Positions 8,540-18,367 of a DNA stretch of 64,000 nt are shown in pieces. Source of the DNA: Neoaquamicrobium sediminum (GTDB taxonomy: Bacteria; Pseudomonadota; Alphaproteobacteria; Rhizobiales; Rhizobiaceae); NCBI RefSeq assembly GCF_013240295.1, contig NZ_JABETK010000001.1, positions 248,001 through 312,000 of the forward strand, read 5' to 3'. Each line of letters starts with the position of its first letter. Position 1 is the first letter of the stretch. Under the pieces are notes generated by a model, which saw only the letters and a program-made list of their open reading frames with translations, ran no database searches and had not been told where the DNA came from. The position numbers and the translations under genes are program-made.

Positions 8540-9568
8540 ATGGCAGTTTCTCACCACAATTCGGAAGGCTTGGCGCGCGGCGCGCGGATGCTCCGCACGG
8601 CGCTCGGCCCCGCCATCGCCCGGCTTCTAGAAGACGCCGCGATCGTCGAGGTGATGCTGAACCCGGACGGTCGCATCTGGATCGATCGCCTCTCCGAAGG
8701 GCTGTCCGATACCGGTGAGAGACTGTCGCCCGCAGATGGCGAACGCATCGTGCGCCTGGTGGCACACCATGTCGGCGCTGAGGTCCATGCCGGCGCCCCG
8801 CGCGTCTCGGCAGAACTCCCGGAAACGGGGGAGCGGTTCGAGGGGCTGTTGCCGCCCGTCGTGTCGGCTCCGGCTTTTGCCATCCGCAAGCCCGCCGTCG
8901 CTGTCTTCACCCTCAACGACTATGTGGCCGCCGGGATCATGTCCGCCGCACAGGCCGGAGCGCTGCGCCAAGGTGTTGCATCGCGCGCCAATATCCTCGT
9001 CGCGGGCGGCACCTCCACCGGCAAAACGACGCTGACGAATGCGCTGCTGGCCGAGGTCGCAAAGACATCCGATCGCGTCGTCATCATCGAGGACACGCGC
9101 GAACTGCAATGTGCCGCGCCGAACCTCGTCGCCATGCGCACGAAGGACGGCGTCGCCTCGCTCTCCGATCTCGTTCGTTCGTCACTTCGCCTGCGCCCCG
9201 ACCGCATCCCAGTCGGAGAGGTGCGCGGCTCGGAAGCACTCGACCTGCTCAAAGCTTGGGGCACCGGCCATCCCGGCGGCGTCGGCACCATCCACGCGGG
9301 TAGCGCCATCGGCGCGCTTCGCCGCATGGAACAGCTCATCCAGGAAGCCGTCGTCACCGTCCCGCGCGCGCTGATCGCCGAGACCATCGACCTCGTGGCC
9401 GTGCTGTCCGGCCGAGGCTCCGCGCGTCGGCTTTCCGAACTCGCCCGTGTCGAAGGCCTTGGCCCTGGCGGCGACTACCGCGTCACGCCCGCCGTCACGG
9501 CCTTGGCTGCCGAGGGCGACAGCGGTGCGACCTCTCTCACCCCCAGCCCCGAAGGAGATAACCTGTGA
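8540..9568 (+). CDS. trbB: TrbB, VirB11-type secretion ATPase
   Basis: The 342-residue protein matches TrbB/VirB11 hexameric traffic ATPases. Walker A is [11 protein letters not shown] near residue 155, an Asp box follows in [12 protein letters not shown], and Walker B and His box regions are seen in [25 protein letters not shown] and GTIHAG. The N-terminal domain starts with [21 protein letters not shown] and contains the [12 protein letters not shown] segment usual in TrbB. It acts at the cytoplasmic base of the type IV secretion channel, powering pilus assembly and transfer. It opens the trb operon, and trbC starts on its stop codon. Confidence 0.95.
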   Translation: MAVSHHNSEGLARGARMLRTALGPAIARLLEDAAIVEVMLNPDGRIWIDRLSEGLSDTGERLSPADGERIVRLVAHHVGAEVHAGAPRVSAELPETGERFEGLLPPVVSAPAFAIRKPAVAVFTLNDYVAAGIMSAAQAGALRQGVASRANILVAGGTSTGKTTLTNALLAEVAKTSDRVVIIEDTRELQCAAPNLVAMRTKDGVASLSDLVRSSLRLRPDRIPVGEVRGSEALDLLKAWGTGHPGGVGTIHAGSAIGALRRMEQLIQEAVVTVPRALIAETIDLVAVLSGRGSARRLSELARVEGLGPGGDYRVTPAVTALAAEGDSGATSLTPSPEGDNL

Positions 9569-9897
9569 TCCAAACCTCACGCTCAATGCGCCATCGCCTC
9601 GCCATGGCCCTGTCCGTCACCACGCTCAACGTCGTGATGGCCGTGCCCGCCCACGCCTCCGGCTCGTCCATGCCGTGGGAAGCGCCGCTGCAATCCATCC
9701 TTCAGTCGATCGAAGGCCCCGTCGCCAAAATCATCGCCGTGATCGTCATCATCTCGACCGGCCTGGCGCTGGCCTTCGGCGACACGTCCGGCGGCTTCCG
9801 CCGCCTGATCCAGATCGTGTTCGGCCTGTCGATCGCATTCGCCGCCAGCTCGTTCTTTCTCAGCTTCTTCAGCTTCGGCGGCGGAGCGCTGGTCTGA
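9565..9897 (+). CDS. trbC: TrbC, conjugative pilin precursor
   Basis: This 110-residue protein begins with GTG that overlaps the trbB stop (GTGA), preceded by the strong ribosome site GAAGGAG. It has a signal peptide with cleavage expected after AVPAHA (residue 31) and two hydrophobic helices (about residues 53-70 and 85-103), the VirB2/TrbC pilin layout. TraF, encoded at 2228-2773, would trim and cyclise it. The product forms the extracellular pilus. Confidence 0.9.
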   Translation: MIQTSRSMRHRLAMALSVTTLNVVMAVPAHASGSSMPWEAPLQSILQSIEGPVAKIIAVIVIISTGLALAFGDTSGGFRRLIQIVFGLSIAFAASSFFLSFFSFGGGALV

Positions 9898-10178
9898 TGG
9901 CGGGCGTCGTCGATCAGGGTAGCGAGGTTCCTGGCTTCACGGTTCCCGTCCACCGGGCGCTGACCGAGCCGATCCTGCTTGGCGGCGCTCCCCGCGCCAT
10001 TGCGATCATGAACGGCACGCTGGCCGGCGCGGTTGGGCTCGGTCTGCGCCTCTGGCTGGTCGGCCTGGCCATCTGGGCGATCGGTCATTTCGCGGCCGTG
10101 TGGGCCGCAAAACGCGACCCGCTCTTCGTCGAGGTCGGCCGCCGCCACCTGCGCATCCCCGCGCATCTCACGGTCTGA
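9897..10178 (+). CDS. trbD: TrbD, VirB3-like inner-membrane protein
   Basis: The ATG at 9897 overlaps the trbC stop by one base. The 93-residue product starts with a short soluble part (GFTVPVHRALTEPILLGGAPRA, the conserved VirB3/TrbD opening) and continues with two hydrophobic segments around residues 35-67. VirB3 proteins anchor at the inner membrane and bind the VirB4/TrbE ATPase, which is the next gene. The start was chosen from this conserved N-terminus and the coupling with trbC. Confidence 0.9.
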   Translation: MAGVVDQGSEVPGFTVPVHRALTEPILLGGAPRAIAIMNGTLAGAVGLGLRLWLVGLAIWAIGHFAAVWAAKRDPLFVEVGRRHLRIPAHLTV

Positions 10179-10192
10179 GGGGAGTAGCGCCG

Positions 10193-12632
10193 ATGATGAA
10201 CCTCGCCGAATACCGCAATCGCAACAACCGGCTCGCCGACTTCCTGCCCTGGGCCGCGCTGGTCGGCACGGGCATGGTGCTCAACAAGGATTGCAGCTTT
10301 CAGCGCACGGCGCGGTTTCGTGGTCCCGATCTGGATTCTGCCGTGCCTGCCGAGCTGGTTGCAGTCGCAGGACGATTGAACAACGCCTTCCGGCGTCTCG
10401 GCTCCGGCTGGGCGATCTTCGTGGAGGCGCAGCGTCATGCCGCCGCGACCTATCCGGCCAGCACCTTTCCCGATGCCGCCTCGGCCCTGGTCGATGCCGA
10501 GCGCAAGGCGGATTTCGAAGAAGCCGGGGCGCACTTTGAATCCAGCTACTTCCTGACCTTCACCTATCTGCCGCCAGCGGAGGATGCCGCCCGCGCCGAG
10601 ACCTGGCTCTATGAGGGCCGCGAGAAGACCGGAATCGACCCCAACGAGGTGCTGACCGCCTTCGCCGACCGCACCGACCGCCTGCTGCGGTTGATCGAAG
10701 CCTTCATGCCGGAATGCCGATGGCTCGATGATGGCGAGACGCTGACCTATCTGCATGGCTGCGTTTCCACGCACCGCCACCGCGTCCGCGTCCCCGAAAC
10801 GCCGATCTATCTCGACGCGCTGCTCGCCGATCAGCCGCTCACCGGCGGGCTGGAGCCGCGACTGGGCACGTCGCATCTGCGTGTGCTGACCATCACCGGC
10901 TTTCCGACCGCGACCACGCCTGGTCTGCTCGACGAGCTGAACCGGCTGGCCTTTCCCTATCGCTGGTCCACCCGTGCGGTCCTGCTCGACAAGACGGACG
11001 CCACCAAGCTGCTCACCAAGATCAGGCGGCAATGGTTCGCCAAGCGCAAGTCTATCGCCGCGATCCTCAAGGAGGTGATGACCAACGAGGCCTCCGTGCT
11101 GGTCGATACCGATGCGGCGAACAAGGCCGCGGACGCCGACCTCGCGCTGCAGGAACTCGGCGCCGACTATGCGGGCATCGCCTATGTCACCGCGACGGTG
11201 ACGGTATGGGACGCCGATCCGCGCATCGCCGACGAGAAGCTGCGGCTGGTCGAAAAGGTCGTCCAGGGCCGCGACTTCACGGCGATGGCCGAGACTATCA
11301 ACGCTGTGGACGCCTGGCTCGGCAGCCTGCCGGGCCATGTCTACGCCAATGTCCGGCAGCCACCGATCTCCACGCTCAATCTCGCCCACATGATCCCGCT
11401 TTCGGCGGTGTGGGCGGGGCCGGAACGGGACGAGCATTTTGCAGCGCCCCCACTGCTCTTCGGCAAGACCGAAGGCTCGACCCCGTTCCGGTTTTCCCTT
11501 CATGTCGGCGATGTCGGCCACACACTCGTCGTCGGCCCGACCGGCGCGGGCAAGTCCGTGCTGCTGGCGCTCATGGCGCTTCAGTTCCGGCGCTACGCCG
11601 GCGCACAGGTCTTCGCCTTCGACTTCGGCGGTTCGATCCGCGCCGCAGTACTCGCCATGCGCGGAGATTGGCACGATCTCGGCGGCGGCCTGACGGACGG
11701 TTCGGAGACCTCTGTCTCGCTTCAGCCGCTGGCGCGCATCGAGGAGACGAGCGAACGTGCTTGGGCGGCCGACTGGATCGTCGCCATCCTGACACGGGAG
11801 GGCGTCGTCATCTCGCCGGAGGTGAAGGAGCATATCTGGACGGCGCTGACCTCGCTGGCTTCGGCGCCGGTCGAAGAACGCACCATCACCGGCCTATGCG
11901 TCCTGCTCCAGTCCAACGACCTGAAGCAGGCGCTCCGCCCCTATTGCATCGGCGGCGCATGGGGCCGCTTGCTCGACGCCGCCGAGCGAACATCTCGGCA
12001 CCGCGACGGTCCAGGCCTTCGAGACCGAAGGTCTGATCGGCACCGACGCCGCGCCCGCCGTGCTCGCCTATCTGTTCCACCGGATCGAAGATCGGCTCGA
12101 CGGCTCGCCGACCCTCATCATCGTCGATGAAGGCTGGCTGGCGCTCGACGACGAGGGTTTTGCCGGACAGCTCCGCGAGTGGCTGAAGACGCTCAGGAAG
12201 AAGAACGCCAGCGTCATCTTCGCCACACAGAGCCTCTCGGATATCGACGGCAGCGCCATTGCGCCTGCCATCATCGAGAGCTGCCAGACCCGGCTTCTGC
12301 TCCCCAATGAACGCGCGATCGAGCCGCAGATCACCGCCATCTATCGCCGCTTCGGTCTCAACGATCGCCAGATCGAGATCCTCGCGCGAGCCATGCCCAA
12401 GCGCGACTATTACTGCCAGTCCCGACGAGGCAACCGGCTGTTCGAGCTGGGTCTGTCGGAGGTGGCGCTGGCGCTCTGCGCCGCATCCTCCAAGACCGAT
12501 CAGGCCACCATCGCCCGCATCACTGCCGAGCACGGCCCGGACGGTTTCCTCGACGCCTGGCTACGCCTGCGCGGCGCCGGCTGGGCCGCCGACCTTATTC
12601 CCAACCTCACCAACCTGGAGAAACTGCCATGA
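10193..12632 (+). pseudogene. trbE: TrbE, VirB4-type conjugation ATPase, frame broken near 11981-11989
   Basis: The gene begins at MMNLAEYRNRN (ATG 10193 or 10196) and encodes the large ATPase of the mating channel. Walker A is VVGPTGAGKSVLLAL near residue 447, and Walker B lies in TLIIVDEGWLALDD in the downstream part. The first frame runs into nonsense after GGAWGRLLDAAE; the conserved continuation GTATVQAFETEGLIGTDAAPAVLAYL is in the next frame and runs to the stop at 12632. The shift equals one extra base or two missing bases in the run CCGAGCGAA. Everything before and after is conserved, and the surrounding operon is complete, so a consensus error is plausible. If real, the element could not transfer by itself. 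Confidence 0.9.
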
Positions 12633-13387
12633 AACTGCGCCGCTCCCTTGGCGCGCGGCTTGCTGCCGCGCTGCTCACCGCCCCCGTCGTCCTCGCGCCC
12701 ATGCTGGCGACGCCCGCGCATGCCATCATCGTCTACGACCCGACCAACTATGCGCAGAATGTGCTTCAAGCCGCCCGCGCGCTCCAGCAGATCACCAACC
12801 AGATCACCTCGCTTCAGAACGAAGCGCAGATGCTCATCAACCAGGCCCGCAATCTTGCGAGCCTGCCCTATTCCTCGCTGCAACAGCTCCAGCAGTCCGT
12901 GCAGCGGACGCAGCAGCTTCTGAGCCAGGCACAGAACATCGCCTACGATGTCCAGCAGATCGACCAGGCATTCCAGCAGAAATACGGGAACGTCTCGCTC
13001 TCCACCTCGGACGCGCAGCTCGTCGCTGACGCCAAATCGCGCTGGCAGAATACCGTCGGCGGCTTGCAGGACGCCATGAAGGTGCAGGCCGGCGTCGTCA
13101 GCAACATCGACACCAACCGCGCCCAAATGTCCGCGCTTGTCGGCCAGAGCCAGGGCGCCACCGGCGCGTTGCAGGCGACGCAGGCCGGCAACCAGCTCCT
13201 CGCCCTTCAGGCCCAGCAACTCGCCGACCTCACCGCCGTCGTCGCGGCAAACGGTCGTGCGCAGGCGCTGCAATCTGCCGAACAGGCGGCCGCGGCAGAA
13301 CAGGGCCGCGAACAGCGCCGCCGCTTCCTGACGCCGGGCACGGGCTACCAGCCGGGCAACGCCCGGATGTTCCCCGGCAGCAACTGA
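12629..13387 (+). CDS. trbJ: TrbJ, VirB5-like periplasmic transfer protein
   Basis: The 252-residue protein has a signal peptide ending at about residue 32 (ATPAHA) and then a long glutamine-rich, helical and probably coiled-coil region (ALQQITNQITSLQNEAQM and following), the typical TrbJ/VirB5 build. VirB5 proteins sit at the pilus tip and support cell contact. The ATG overlaps the trbE stop (ATGA), so translation is probably coupled. The C-terminal tail ends in a Gly/Pro-rich segment. Confidence 0.92.
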   Translation: MKLRRSLGARLAAALLTAPVVLAPMLATPAHAIIVYDPTNYAQNVLQAARALQQITNQITSLQNEAQMLINQARNLASLPYSSLQQLQQSVQRTQQLLSQAQNIAYDVQQIDQAFQQKYGNVSLSTSDAQLVADAKSRWQNTVGGLQDAMKVQAGVVSNIDTNRAQMSALVGQSQGATGALQATQAGNQLLALQAQQLADLTAVVAANGRAQALQSAEQAAAAEQGREQRRRFLTPGTGYQPGNARMFPGSN

Positions 13388-13400
13388 ACGGGGGATCGCC

Positions 13401-13808
13401 ATGGACGGCAAGATGCTCGCCCGGCTCGGCGCCGTCGTCTTCGTCGGCGTCGCCATCACCGCCACGGTCATAGAACTGACCCGCAAGCCCGAGGAGCCGC
13501 AGGTCCGCACGCTCGTCCATGAACGCGACGACACCGATGCGCTTCGCCAAGTCCTGCGCCGGTGCCGCGACATGGGCGAAGCGGCCACGCGCGATCCCGC
13601 CTGCCTCGATGTCTGGGCAAAGGCCCGCGACCGATTTCTAGGTCAAAGCCCGAAGCCTTCCCAACCGGGCGGGACGAGGACGTTGGGACCGGAAGCGCCG
13701 ACGACTCTCTTCCCGGCCGAAGCCCCGGCCATGAAGGAAAGCGCGCCCGCGCCCAAGGACACCGCACCGGACGCACAGCCCGAACCCGTCGGGCCGGGAG
13801 CGCACTGA
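13401..13808 (+). CDS. TrbK-alt, putative entry exclusion protein
   Basis: The 135-residue protein has one N-terminal membrane helix (LARLGAVVFVGVAITATVIE, residues 6-25) and a short conserved part with two cysteines (VLRRCRDMGEAATRDPACLDVW), as in the TrbK-alt family that replaces TrbK in alphaproteobacterial trb operons. The remainder is a Pro/Ala-rich tail. Entry exclusion proteins block uptake of a second copy of the same element. The place between trbJ and trbL is the normal one. The role is inferred from family and position. Confidence 0.85.
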   Translation: MDGKMLARLGAVVFVGVAITATVIELTRKPEEPQVRTLVHERDDTDALRQVLRRCRDMGEAATRDPACLDVWAKARDRFLGQSPKPSQPGGTRTLGPEAPTTLFPAEAPAMKESAPAPKDTAPDAQPEPVGPGAH

Positions 13809-13809
13809 C

Positions 13810-15189
13810 ATGGGCGGCACCGGCGTCATCGACCATTTCCTCGAGGTCTTCACCCGCTACATCGACGGCGGCTTCGGCCTGCTCGGCGGCGAGGTCGCCT
13901 TCATCGCCACCACGCTGATCGTCATCGACGTGGTGTTGGCAGCACTCTTCTGGTCGTGGGGCGCCGATGAGGACATCATCGCGCGCCTGGTCAAGAAGAC
14001 GCTGTTCGTCGGCGTCTTCGCCTACATCATCGGCAACTGGAACAATCTCGCCCGCATCGTCTTCGAGAGTTTTGCCGGCCTCGGCCTGAAGGCATCCGGC
14101 ACGGGCTTTACCGTCACCGATCTTCTTCGCCCCGGCAAGGTGGCGCAGACCGGCCTCGACGCCGGCCGCCCACTGCTCGATTCCATCTCGAACCTGATGG
14201 GCTATTGGTCCTTCTTCGAGAACTTCATCCAGATCGCCTGCATGCTGTTTGCCTGGATGCTGGTGCTGCTCGCCTTCTTCGTCCTCGCCGTCCAGCTTTT
14301 CGTGACGCTCATCGAGTTCAAGCTGACGACGCTCGCGGGCTTCGTGCTGATCCCCTTCGGCCTGTTCGGCAAATCCGCCTTCATGGCCGAACGCGTGCTC
14401 GGCAACGTGATTTCTTCCGGCATCAAGGTGCTGGTGCTCGCCGTCATCATCGGCATCGGTTCGACGCTGTTCTCAGAATTCACCGCGGGCTTCGGCGGCG
14501 CGACGCCGTCGATCGATGACGCCATGGCGATCGTGCTCGCGGCGCTGTCGCTGCTCGGCCTCGGCATCTTCGGTCCCGGCATCGCCAATGGCCTGGTCTC
14601 CGGCGGCCCGCAGCTCGGTGCAGGCGCGGCAGTCGGCACAGGCCTCGCGGCCGGCGGCGTGGTCGCAGCAGGTGCAGCCACGGTGGGCGCAGTCGCATCC
14701 GGTGGCGCTGCCCTTGCTGGCGGCGCCGCTGCCGCTGCCCGGGGTGGGGCCGCGCTCGCCGGTGGTGCGTCCACCGCCTACAGCCTGGGTGCCGCCGGCC
14801 AATCCGGCGCATCGGCTGTGGCGTCGGGTCTCGGCAATGTCGCCAATGCCGGTGCGCAGGCCGCAGCCTCGCCGTTGAAACGCGCGGCTTCCCAGGCCGC
14901 CGATGGCCTCAAGTCGAGCTACCAGTCTGGTGCGCGTGCTGCGTTCGAAGTGACCGGCGGATCGTCCACCGCCGGCACCATCGGCGGTGGTTCAGAGGAC
15001 GCCGAAGCCGAAGCGCCTCCGGCCGCTGCCACATCCACGTCTTCCGCCACCGACGGCCCGCCCGCCTGGGCGAAGCGCATGAAGCGCTCGCAGCAGATGT
15101 CGCACGGCGTCCAGGCCGCGGCTCACGCGGTCAAGTCGGGTGACAGCCACGGCGGCGGCTCTTCCGTCAACCTCTCCGAAAGCGACTGA
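13810..15189 (+). CDS. trbL: TrbL, VirB6-like polytopic membrane protein
   Basis: The 459-residue product has several membrane helices in its first 270 residues (for example around 33-50, 66-80, 138-170 and 205-222), as in VirB6/TrbL, which forms part of the inner-membrane channel. From about residue 265 to 400 it is extremely rich in glycine and alanine, and the last 60 residues are polar and low in complexity, which is usual in this family. Start and spacing fit the operon: one base after trbK-alt and two bases before trbF. Confidence 0.93.
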   Translation: MGGTGVIDHFLEVFTRYIDGGFGLLGGEVAFIATTLIVIDVVLAALFWSWGADEDIIARLVKKTLFVGVFAYIIGNWNNLARIVFESFAGLGLKASGTGFTVTDLLRPGKVAQTGLDAGRPLLDSISNLMGYWSFFENFIQIACMLFAWMLVLLAFFVLAVQLFVTLIEFKLTTLAGFVLIPFGLFGKSAFMAERVLGNVISSGIKVLVLAVIIGIGSTLFSEFTAGFGGATPSIDDAMAIVLAALSLLGLGIFGPGIANGLVSGGPQLGAGAAVGTGLAAGGVVAAGAATVGAVASGGAALAGGAAAAARGGAALAGGASTAYSLGAAGQSGASAVASGLGNVANAGAQAAASPLKRAASQAADGLKSSYQSGARAAFEVTGGSSTAGTIGGGSEDAEAEAPPAAATSTSSATDGPPAWAKRMKRSQQMSHGVQAAAHAVKSGDSHGGGSSVNLSESD

Positions 15190-15191
15190 CC

Positions 15192-15875
15192 ATGTTCAAA
15201 CGACCCGCCACCCATTACGGCAAATCACCGCAACCTGAGACCCCCTACCAGCGCGCCGCCCAGGTCTGGGACGACCGGATCGGCTCCGCCCGCGTGCAGG
15301 CCCGCAACTGGCGCTTCATGGCCTTCGGATCGCTGGCGCTCTCGGCCGGATTGTCGGCCGCATTGGTCTGGCAGTCGATGAGCGGCTCGATCGTTCCCTG
15401 GGTGGTTCAGGTCGACAAGCTCGGCCAGGCGCAGGCGGTCGCCGCCGCTGTCGCTGATTACCGTCCGACCGATCCGCAGATCGCCTTTCATCTCGCCCGC
15501 TTCATCGAAGAGGTCCGCTCGATCCCGGCCGACGCGATCATCGTCCGGCAGAACTGGCTCCGGGCCTATGACTTCACCACGCAGGCCGGGGCCTTGGCGC
15601 TCAACGATTATGCCCGCGCCAACGACCCCTTCACCAAGGTTGGCAAGCAGCAGGTCGCCATAGAGGTCTCCAGCGTGATCCGCGCCTCGCCGGACTCGTT
15701 CCGCGTCGCCTGGATCGAGCGTCGTTATCAGGACGGCTCGCTCGCCTCGACCGAACGGTGGTCCGCCATCCTCACCGTCGCCGTGCAGATACCACGCGAC
15801 CCCGAAAAACTCCGGGCCAATCCGCTTGGAATCTACGTCAACGCCATCAATTGGTCGAAGGAGCTTGGACAATGA
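15192..15875 (+). CDS. trbF: TrbF, VirB8-like assembly protein
   Basis: The 227-residue protein has a short cytoplasmic part (TPYQRAAQVWDDRIGSARVQ), one membrane helix at about residues 38-58 and a periplasmic VirB8-type domain containing YARANDPFTK and RVAWIERRYQDG. VirB8/TrbF is a nucleation factor of the inner-membrane complex. It ends on an overlap with the trbG start. Confidence 0.93.
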   Translation: MFKRPATHYGKSPQPETPYQRAAQVWDDRIGSARVQARNWRFMAFGSLALSAGLSAALVWQSMSGSIVPWVVQVDKLGQAQAVAAAVADYRPTDPQIAFHLARFIEEVRSIPADAIIVRQNWLRAYDFTTQAGALALNDYARANDPFTKVGKQQVAIEVSSVIRASPDSFRVAWIERRYQDGSLASTERWSAILTVAVQIPRDPEKLRANPLGIYVNAINWSKELGQ

Positions 15876-16897
15876 CACCGACCTTCCGCGCCGCCGGGAG
15901 GCCGGCTTTCCGTAAATCCGCTTTCTCGGCTCTCCTCGTTTGCACCTCGGCGCTCGCCGGTTGCGCCACGATGCAGAAGCCCCCGGAAATCTCCTATGAC
16001 GATGCTGCGCCCGCCGTGCAGACGGTCGATCCGCCCGCACCTGTCACAGTGGTCGAACTGCCAAAGCCGCTGCCGCTTCCCGGCCAGATGAAGCCGATCG
16101 AAGCCTCGCGCCGGACGCCAGAGCCAACCGATCCCGCCGCCCGCGTCAATCTGGCCAACGCTGCCGCCCGCATCCAGCCCGTCCGTGACGGCTTCATCAA
16201 TTCCATGCAGGTCTATCCCTTCACGCAGGGCGCGCTCTATCAGGTCTATACCGCCGTCGGGCAGATCACCGACATCGCGCTCCAGCCCGGCGAAACCCTG
16301 GTCGGCTCCGGCCCGGTCGCAGCCGGCGATACCGTGCGCTGGATCATCGGCGACACCGAGAGCGGCACGGGCACGACCAAGCAGATCCACATCCTGGTGA
16401 AGCCAACGCGCACGGAGCTGATGACCAACCTCGTCATCAACACCAACATCCGCACCTACCATATGGAATTGCGCTCGACCGAGAAGACCTACATGGCCTC
16501 GGTCTCCTGGCAGTATCCGCAGGACCAGCTCATCGCGCTACGTCGCCAGAATGCTCAAGCCGAGGCGGCACAGCCAGTCGCCAGTGGCGTCGATCTCTCC
16601 CGCGTCAATTTCCGCTACGAGGTTACGGGCGATCGCGCGCCGTGGCGGCCGCTGCGCGCCTTCGACGACGGCAAACAGGTCTTCATCGAATTCCCGCGCG
16701 GCATCGGCCAGGGCGAGATGCCGCCGCTCTTCGTCGTCGGCCCCGAGGGCGACACGTCCGAGCTGGTGAACTACCGGGTGCGCGGCAACTACATGATCAT
16801 CGATCGACTGTTCGCCGCCGCCGAGCTACGCTTCGGCGCGGACAAGAGCCAGAAGCGCGTGCGTATCTCCCGGACCGACGGGAGGCCCGCGTCGTGA
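15872..16897 (+). CDS. trbG: TrbG, VirB9-like outer-membrane complex protein
   Basis: The ATG at 15872 overlaps the trbF stop. The 341-residue protein has a lipoprotein-type signal with lipobox LAGC (Cys31), then a proline-rich linker and the VirB9/CagX domain with LQPGETLVGSGPVAAGDTVRW and the C-terminal FRYEVTGDRAPWRPLRAFDDGKQ-type block followed by FIEFP. It forms the outer-membrane core ring with TrbI. In many systems the small VirB7 is the lipoprotein, so a lipobox in TrbG itself suits an operon that has no separate virB7-like gene. Confidence 0.92.
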   Translation: MTPTFRAAGRPAFRKSAFSALLVCTSALAGCATMQKPPEISYDDAAPAVQTVDPPAPVTVVELPKPLPLPGQMKPIEASRRTPEPTDPAARVNLANAAARIQPVRDGFINSMQVYPFTQGALYQVYTAVGQITDIALQPGETLVGSGPVAAGDTVRWIIGDTESGTGTTKQIHILVKPTRTELMTNLVINTNIRTYHMELRSTEKTYMASVSWQYPQDQLIALRRQNAQAEAAQPVASGVDLSRVNFRYEVTGDRAPWRPLRAFDDGKQVFIEFPRGIGQGEMPPLFVVGPEGDTSELVNYRVRGNYMIIDRLFAAAELRFGADKSQKRVRISRTDGRPAS

Positions 16898-18147
16898 GCG
16901 AGATCGATCCCGAGAAGGAGGAAGGCCGCAAGTCCGGGCTGGAACCCCAGCCGGAGGCCGTCGATGACGCCCGGCCGCTGACCGGAGAACCGGCCGCGCC
17001 CATGCGACTGCGTCCCGAGCCGCCGCGCGTCACTCGCCTCTCGCGCAAAGTGCTGGCCGGTCTCGGCCTGGTCGCCGGTGTTGGTATCGGCGGCGCGCTG
17101 ATCTATGCACTTCAGGTCCAGCATGGCGGCCGGTCGAACGAGGAGCTGTATTCGACCGACAACCGGACGACACCAGACGGCCTCAACGCGCTTCCGAAGG
17201 ACTATACCGGCCCGGTCCTCGGCCCACCGCTGCCAGGCGATCTTGGCCGCCCGATCCTCGACGCTCAGAATCGCGGCCAGCCCGTGACGCCGTCACGAAT
17301 CGGCACCCCTGCCGTGCAGCCCGGCGTCAGTGCCGAGGAACAGCGCCGATTGCAGGAGCTGGAGGCCGCGAGGACCGCACGCCTCTTCACCTCGACCGAG
17401 ACGCGCAACATGGCGTCGCCCACCACCACGGCAACGAACACAACGACGCCCTTGCCGGACCTGACCGGTCTCGGCCTCGCGCCCCAGCCAGCGACGCCCT
17501 CGGCGCAGGACCGGCAGCTCGCCTTCCTCAACCAGGCGCCCGACAAACGCACCGTCTCGACCGATCGCGTCGCCGCTCCGGCATCGGCAAACATCCTTCA
17601 GGCCGGCGCGGTGATTTCCGCAGCGCTCATCACCGGCATTCGTTCCGACCTGCCCGGCCAGATCACGGCGCAGGTGACGGAGAACATCTACGACAGCCCG
17701 ACCGGGCGCATCCTTCTCATCCCGCAGGGCACGCGTGTCATCGGTCAGTATGACAACGGCGTCGGTTTCGGCCAGCGCCGCATCCTGCTCGTCTGGAACC
17801 GACTGATCTTCCCGAACGGCCGTTCGATCGTGCTGGAACGCCAGCCTGGCGCGGACACGCAAGGCTATGCGGGCCTGGAGGATGGTGTCGACTATCACTG
17901 GGGCGAGTTGTTCAAAGCCGCCGCGCTCTCGACGCTCCTCAGCATCGGTTCGCAGGCCGGTTCGTCGGACGAGGAAAGCGAGATCGTCCGTGCCCTGCGC
18001 CGAGGCGCTGGCGACAGCATCAGTCAGACGGGCCAGCAGATCGTCAGCCGTCAGCTCAACATCGCGCCGACACTAACAATCCGGCCGGGCTTCCCCGTTC
18101 GCGTCATCGTCACCCGCGATCTCGTGCTCGAACCCTATGGAGGCTGA
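16894..18147 (+). CDS. trbI: TrbI, VirB10-like core complex protein
   Basis: Translation most likely starts at GTG 16894, whose last two bases belong to the trbG stop. The 417-residue protein has a cytoplasmic N-terminus, one membrane helix at about residues 54-73, a long proline- and threonine-rich periplasmic linker, and a C-terminal TrbI/VirB10 domain (LQAGAVISAALITGIRSDLPG, LIPQGTRVIGQYDNGVGFGQ). VirB10 spans the envelope and signals between ATPases and outer membrane. It closes the mating-channel set. Confidence 0.93.
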   Translation: MSEIDPEKEEGRKSGLEPQPEAVDDARPLTGEPAAPMRLRPEPPRVTRLSRKVLAGLGLVAGVGIGGALIYALQVQHGGRSNEELYSTDNRTTPDGLNALPKDYTGPVLGPPLPGDLGRPILDAQNRGQPVTPSRIGTPAVQPGVSAEEQRRLQELEAARTARLFTSTETRNMASPTTTATNTTTPLPDLTGLGLAPQPATPSAQDRQLAFLNQAPDKRTVSTDRVAAPASANILQAGAVISAALITGIRSDLPGQITAQVTENIYDSPTGRILLIPQGTRVIGQYDNGVGFGQRRILLVWNRLIFPNGRSIVLERQPGADTQGYAGLEDGVDYHWGELFKAAALSTLLSIGSQAGSSDEESEIVRALRRGAGDSISQTGQQIVSRQLNIAPTLTIRPGFPVRVIVTRDLVLEPYGG

Positions 18148-18148
18148 C

Positions 18149-18367
18149 ATGACGAAGTTGAAACTTGGTCCGATCGCTGATGACAAGCCGGTGAAGGTCA
18201 CGCTCGAGCTGCCTGCCAGCCTGCATCGCGACCTGACCGCCTATGCCGAAATCCTCGGCCGCGAGAGCAGCCATCCGCCGGGCGATCCCGTCCGGCTGAT
18301 CGTGCCGATGCTCGAACGATTCATCGCAACGGATCGTGGGTTCGCAAAAGCAAGGCGAGGCCCTTAA
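18149..18367 (+). CDS. DUF2274 family protein at the end of the trb operon
   Basis: The 72-residue product starts at MTKLKLGPIADDKPVK and fits the DUF2274 family, which regularly follows trbI. The middle part (KVTLELPASLHRDLTAYAEILG) looks like the strand and first helix of a small DNA-binding or ribbon-helix-helix-like fold, but this is only a residue-pattern impression and the function is unknown. Its stop codon shares bases with the stop of the convergent LysR gene (TTAA at 18364-18367), which leaves no room for a separate terminator. Confidence 0.85.
   Translation: MTKLKLGPIADDKPVKVTLELPASLHRDLTAYAEILGRESSHPPGDPVRLIVPMLERFIATDRGFAKARRGP

Noticed and set aside
10085-11833. Long open frame of 582 codons opposite trbE
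   Set aside because: It mirrors the trbE codons, lacks any family pattern and lies wholly inside a well-conserved gene; long antisense frames are usual in GC-rich DNA.
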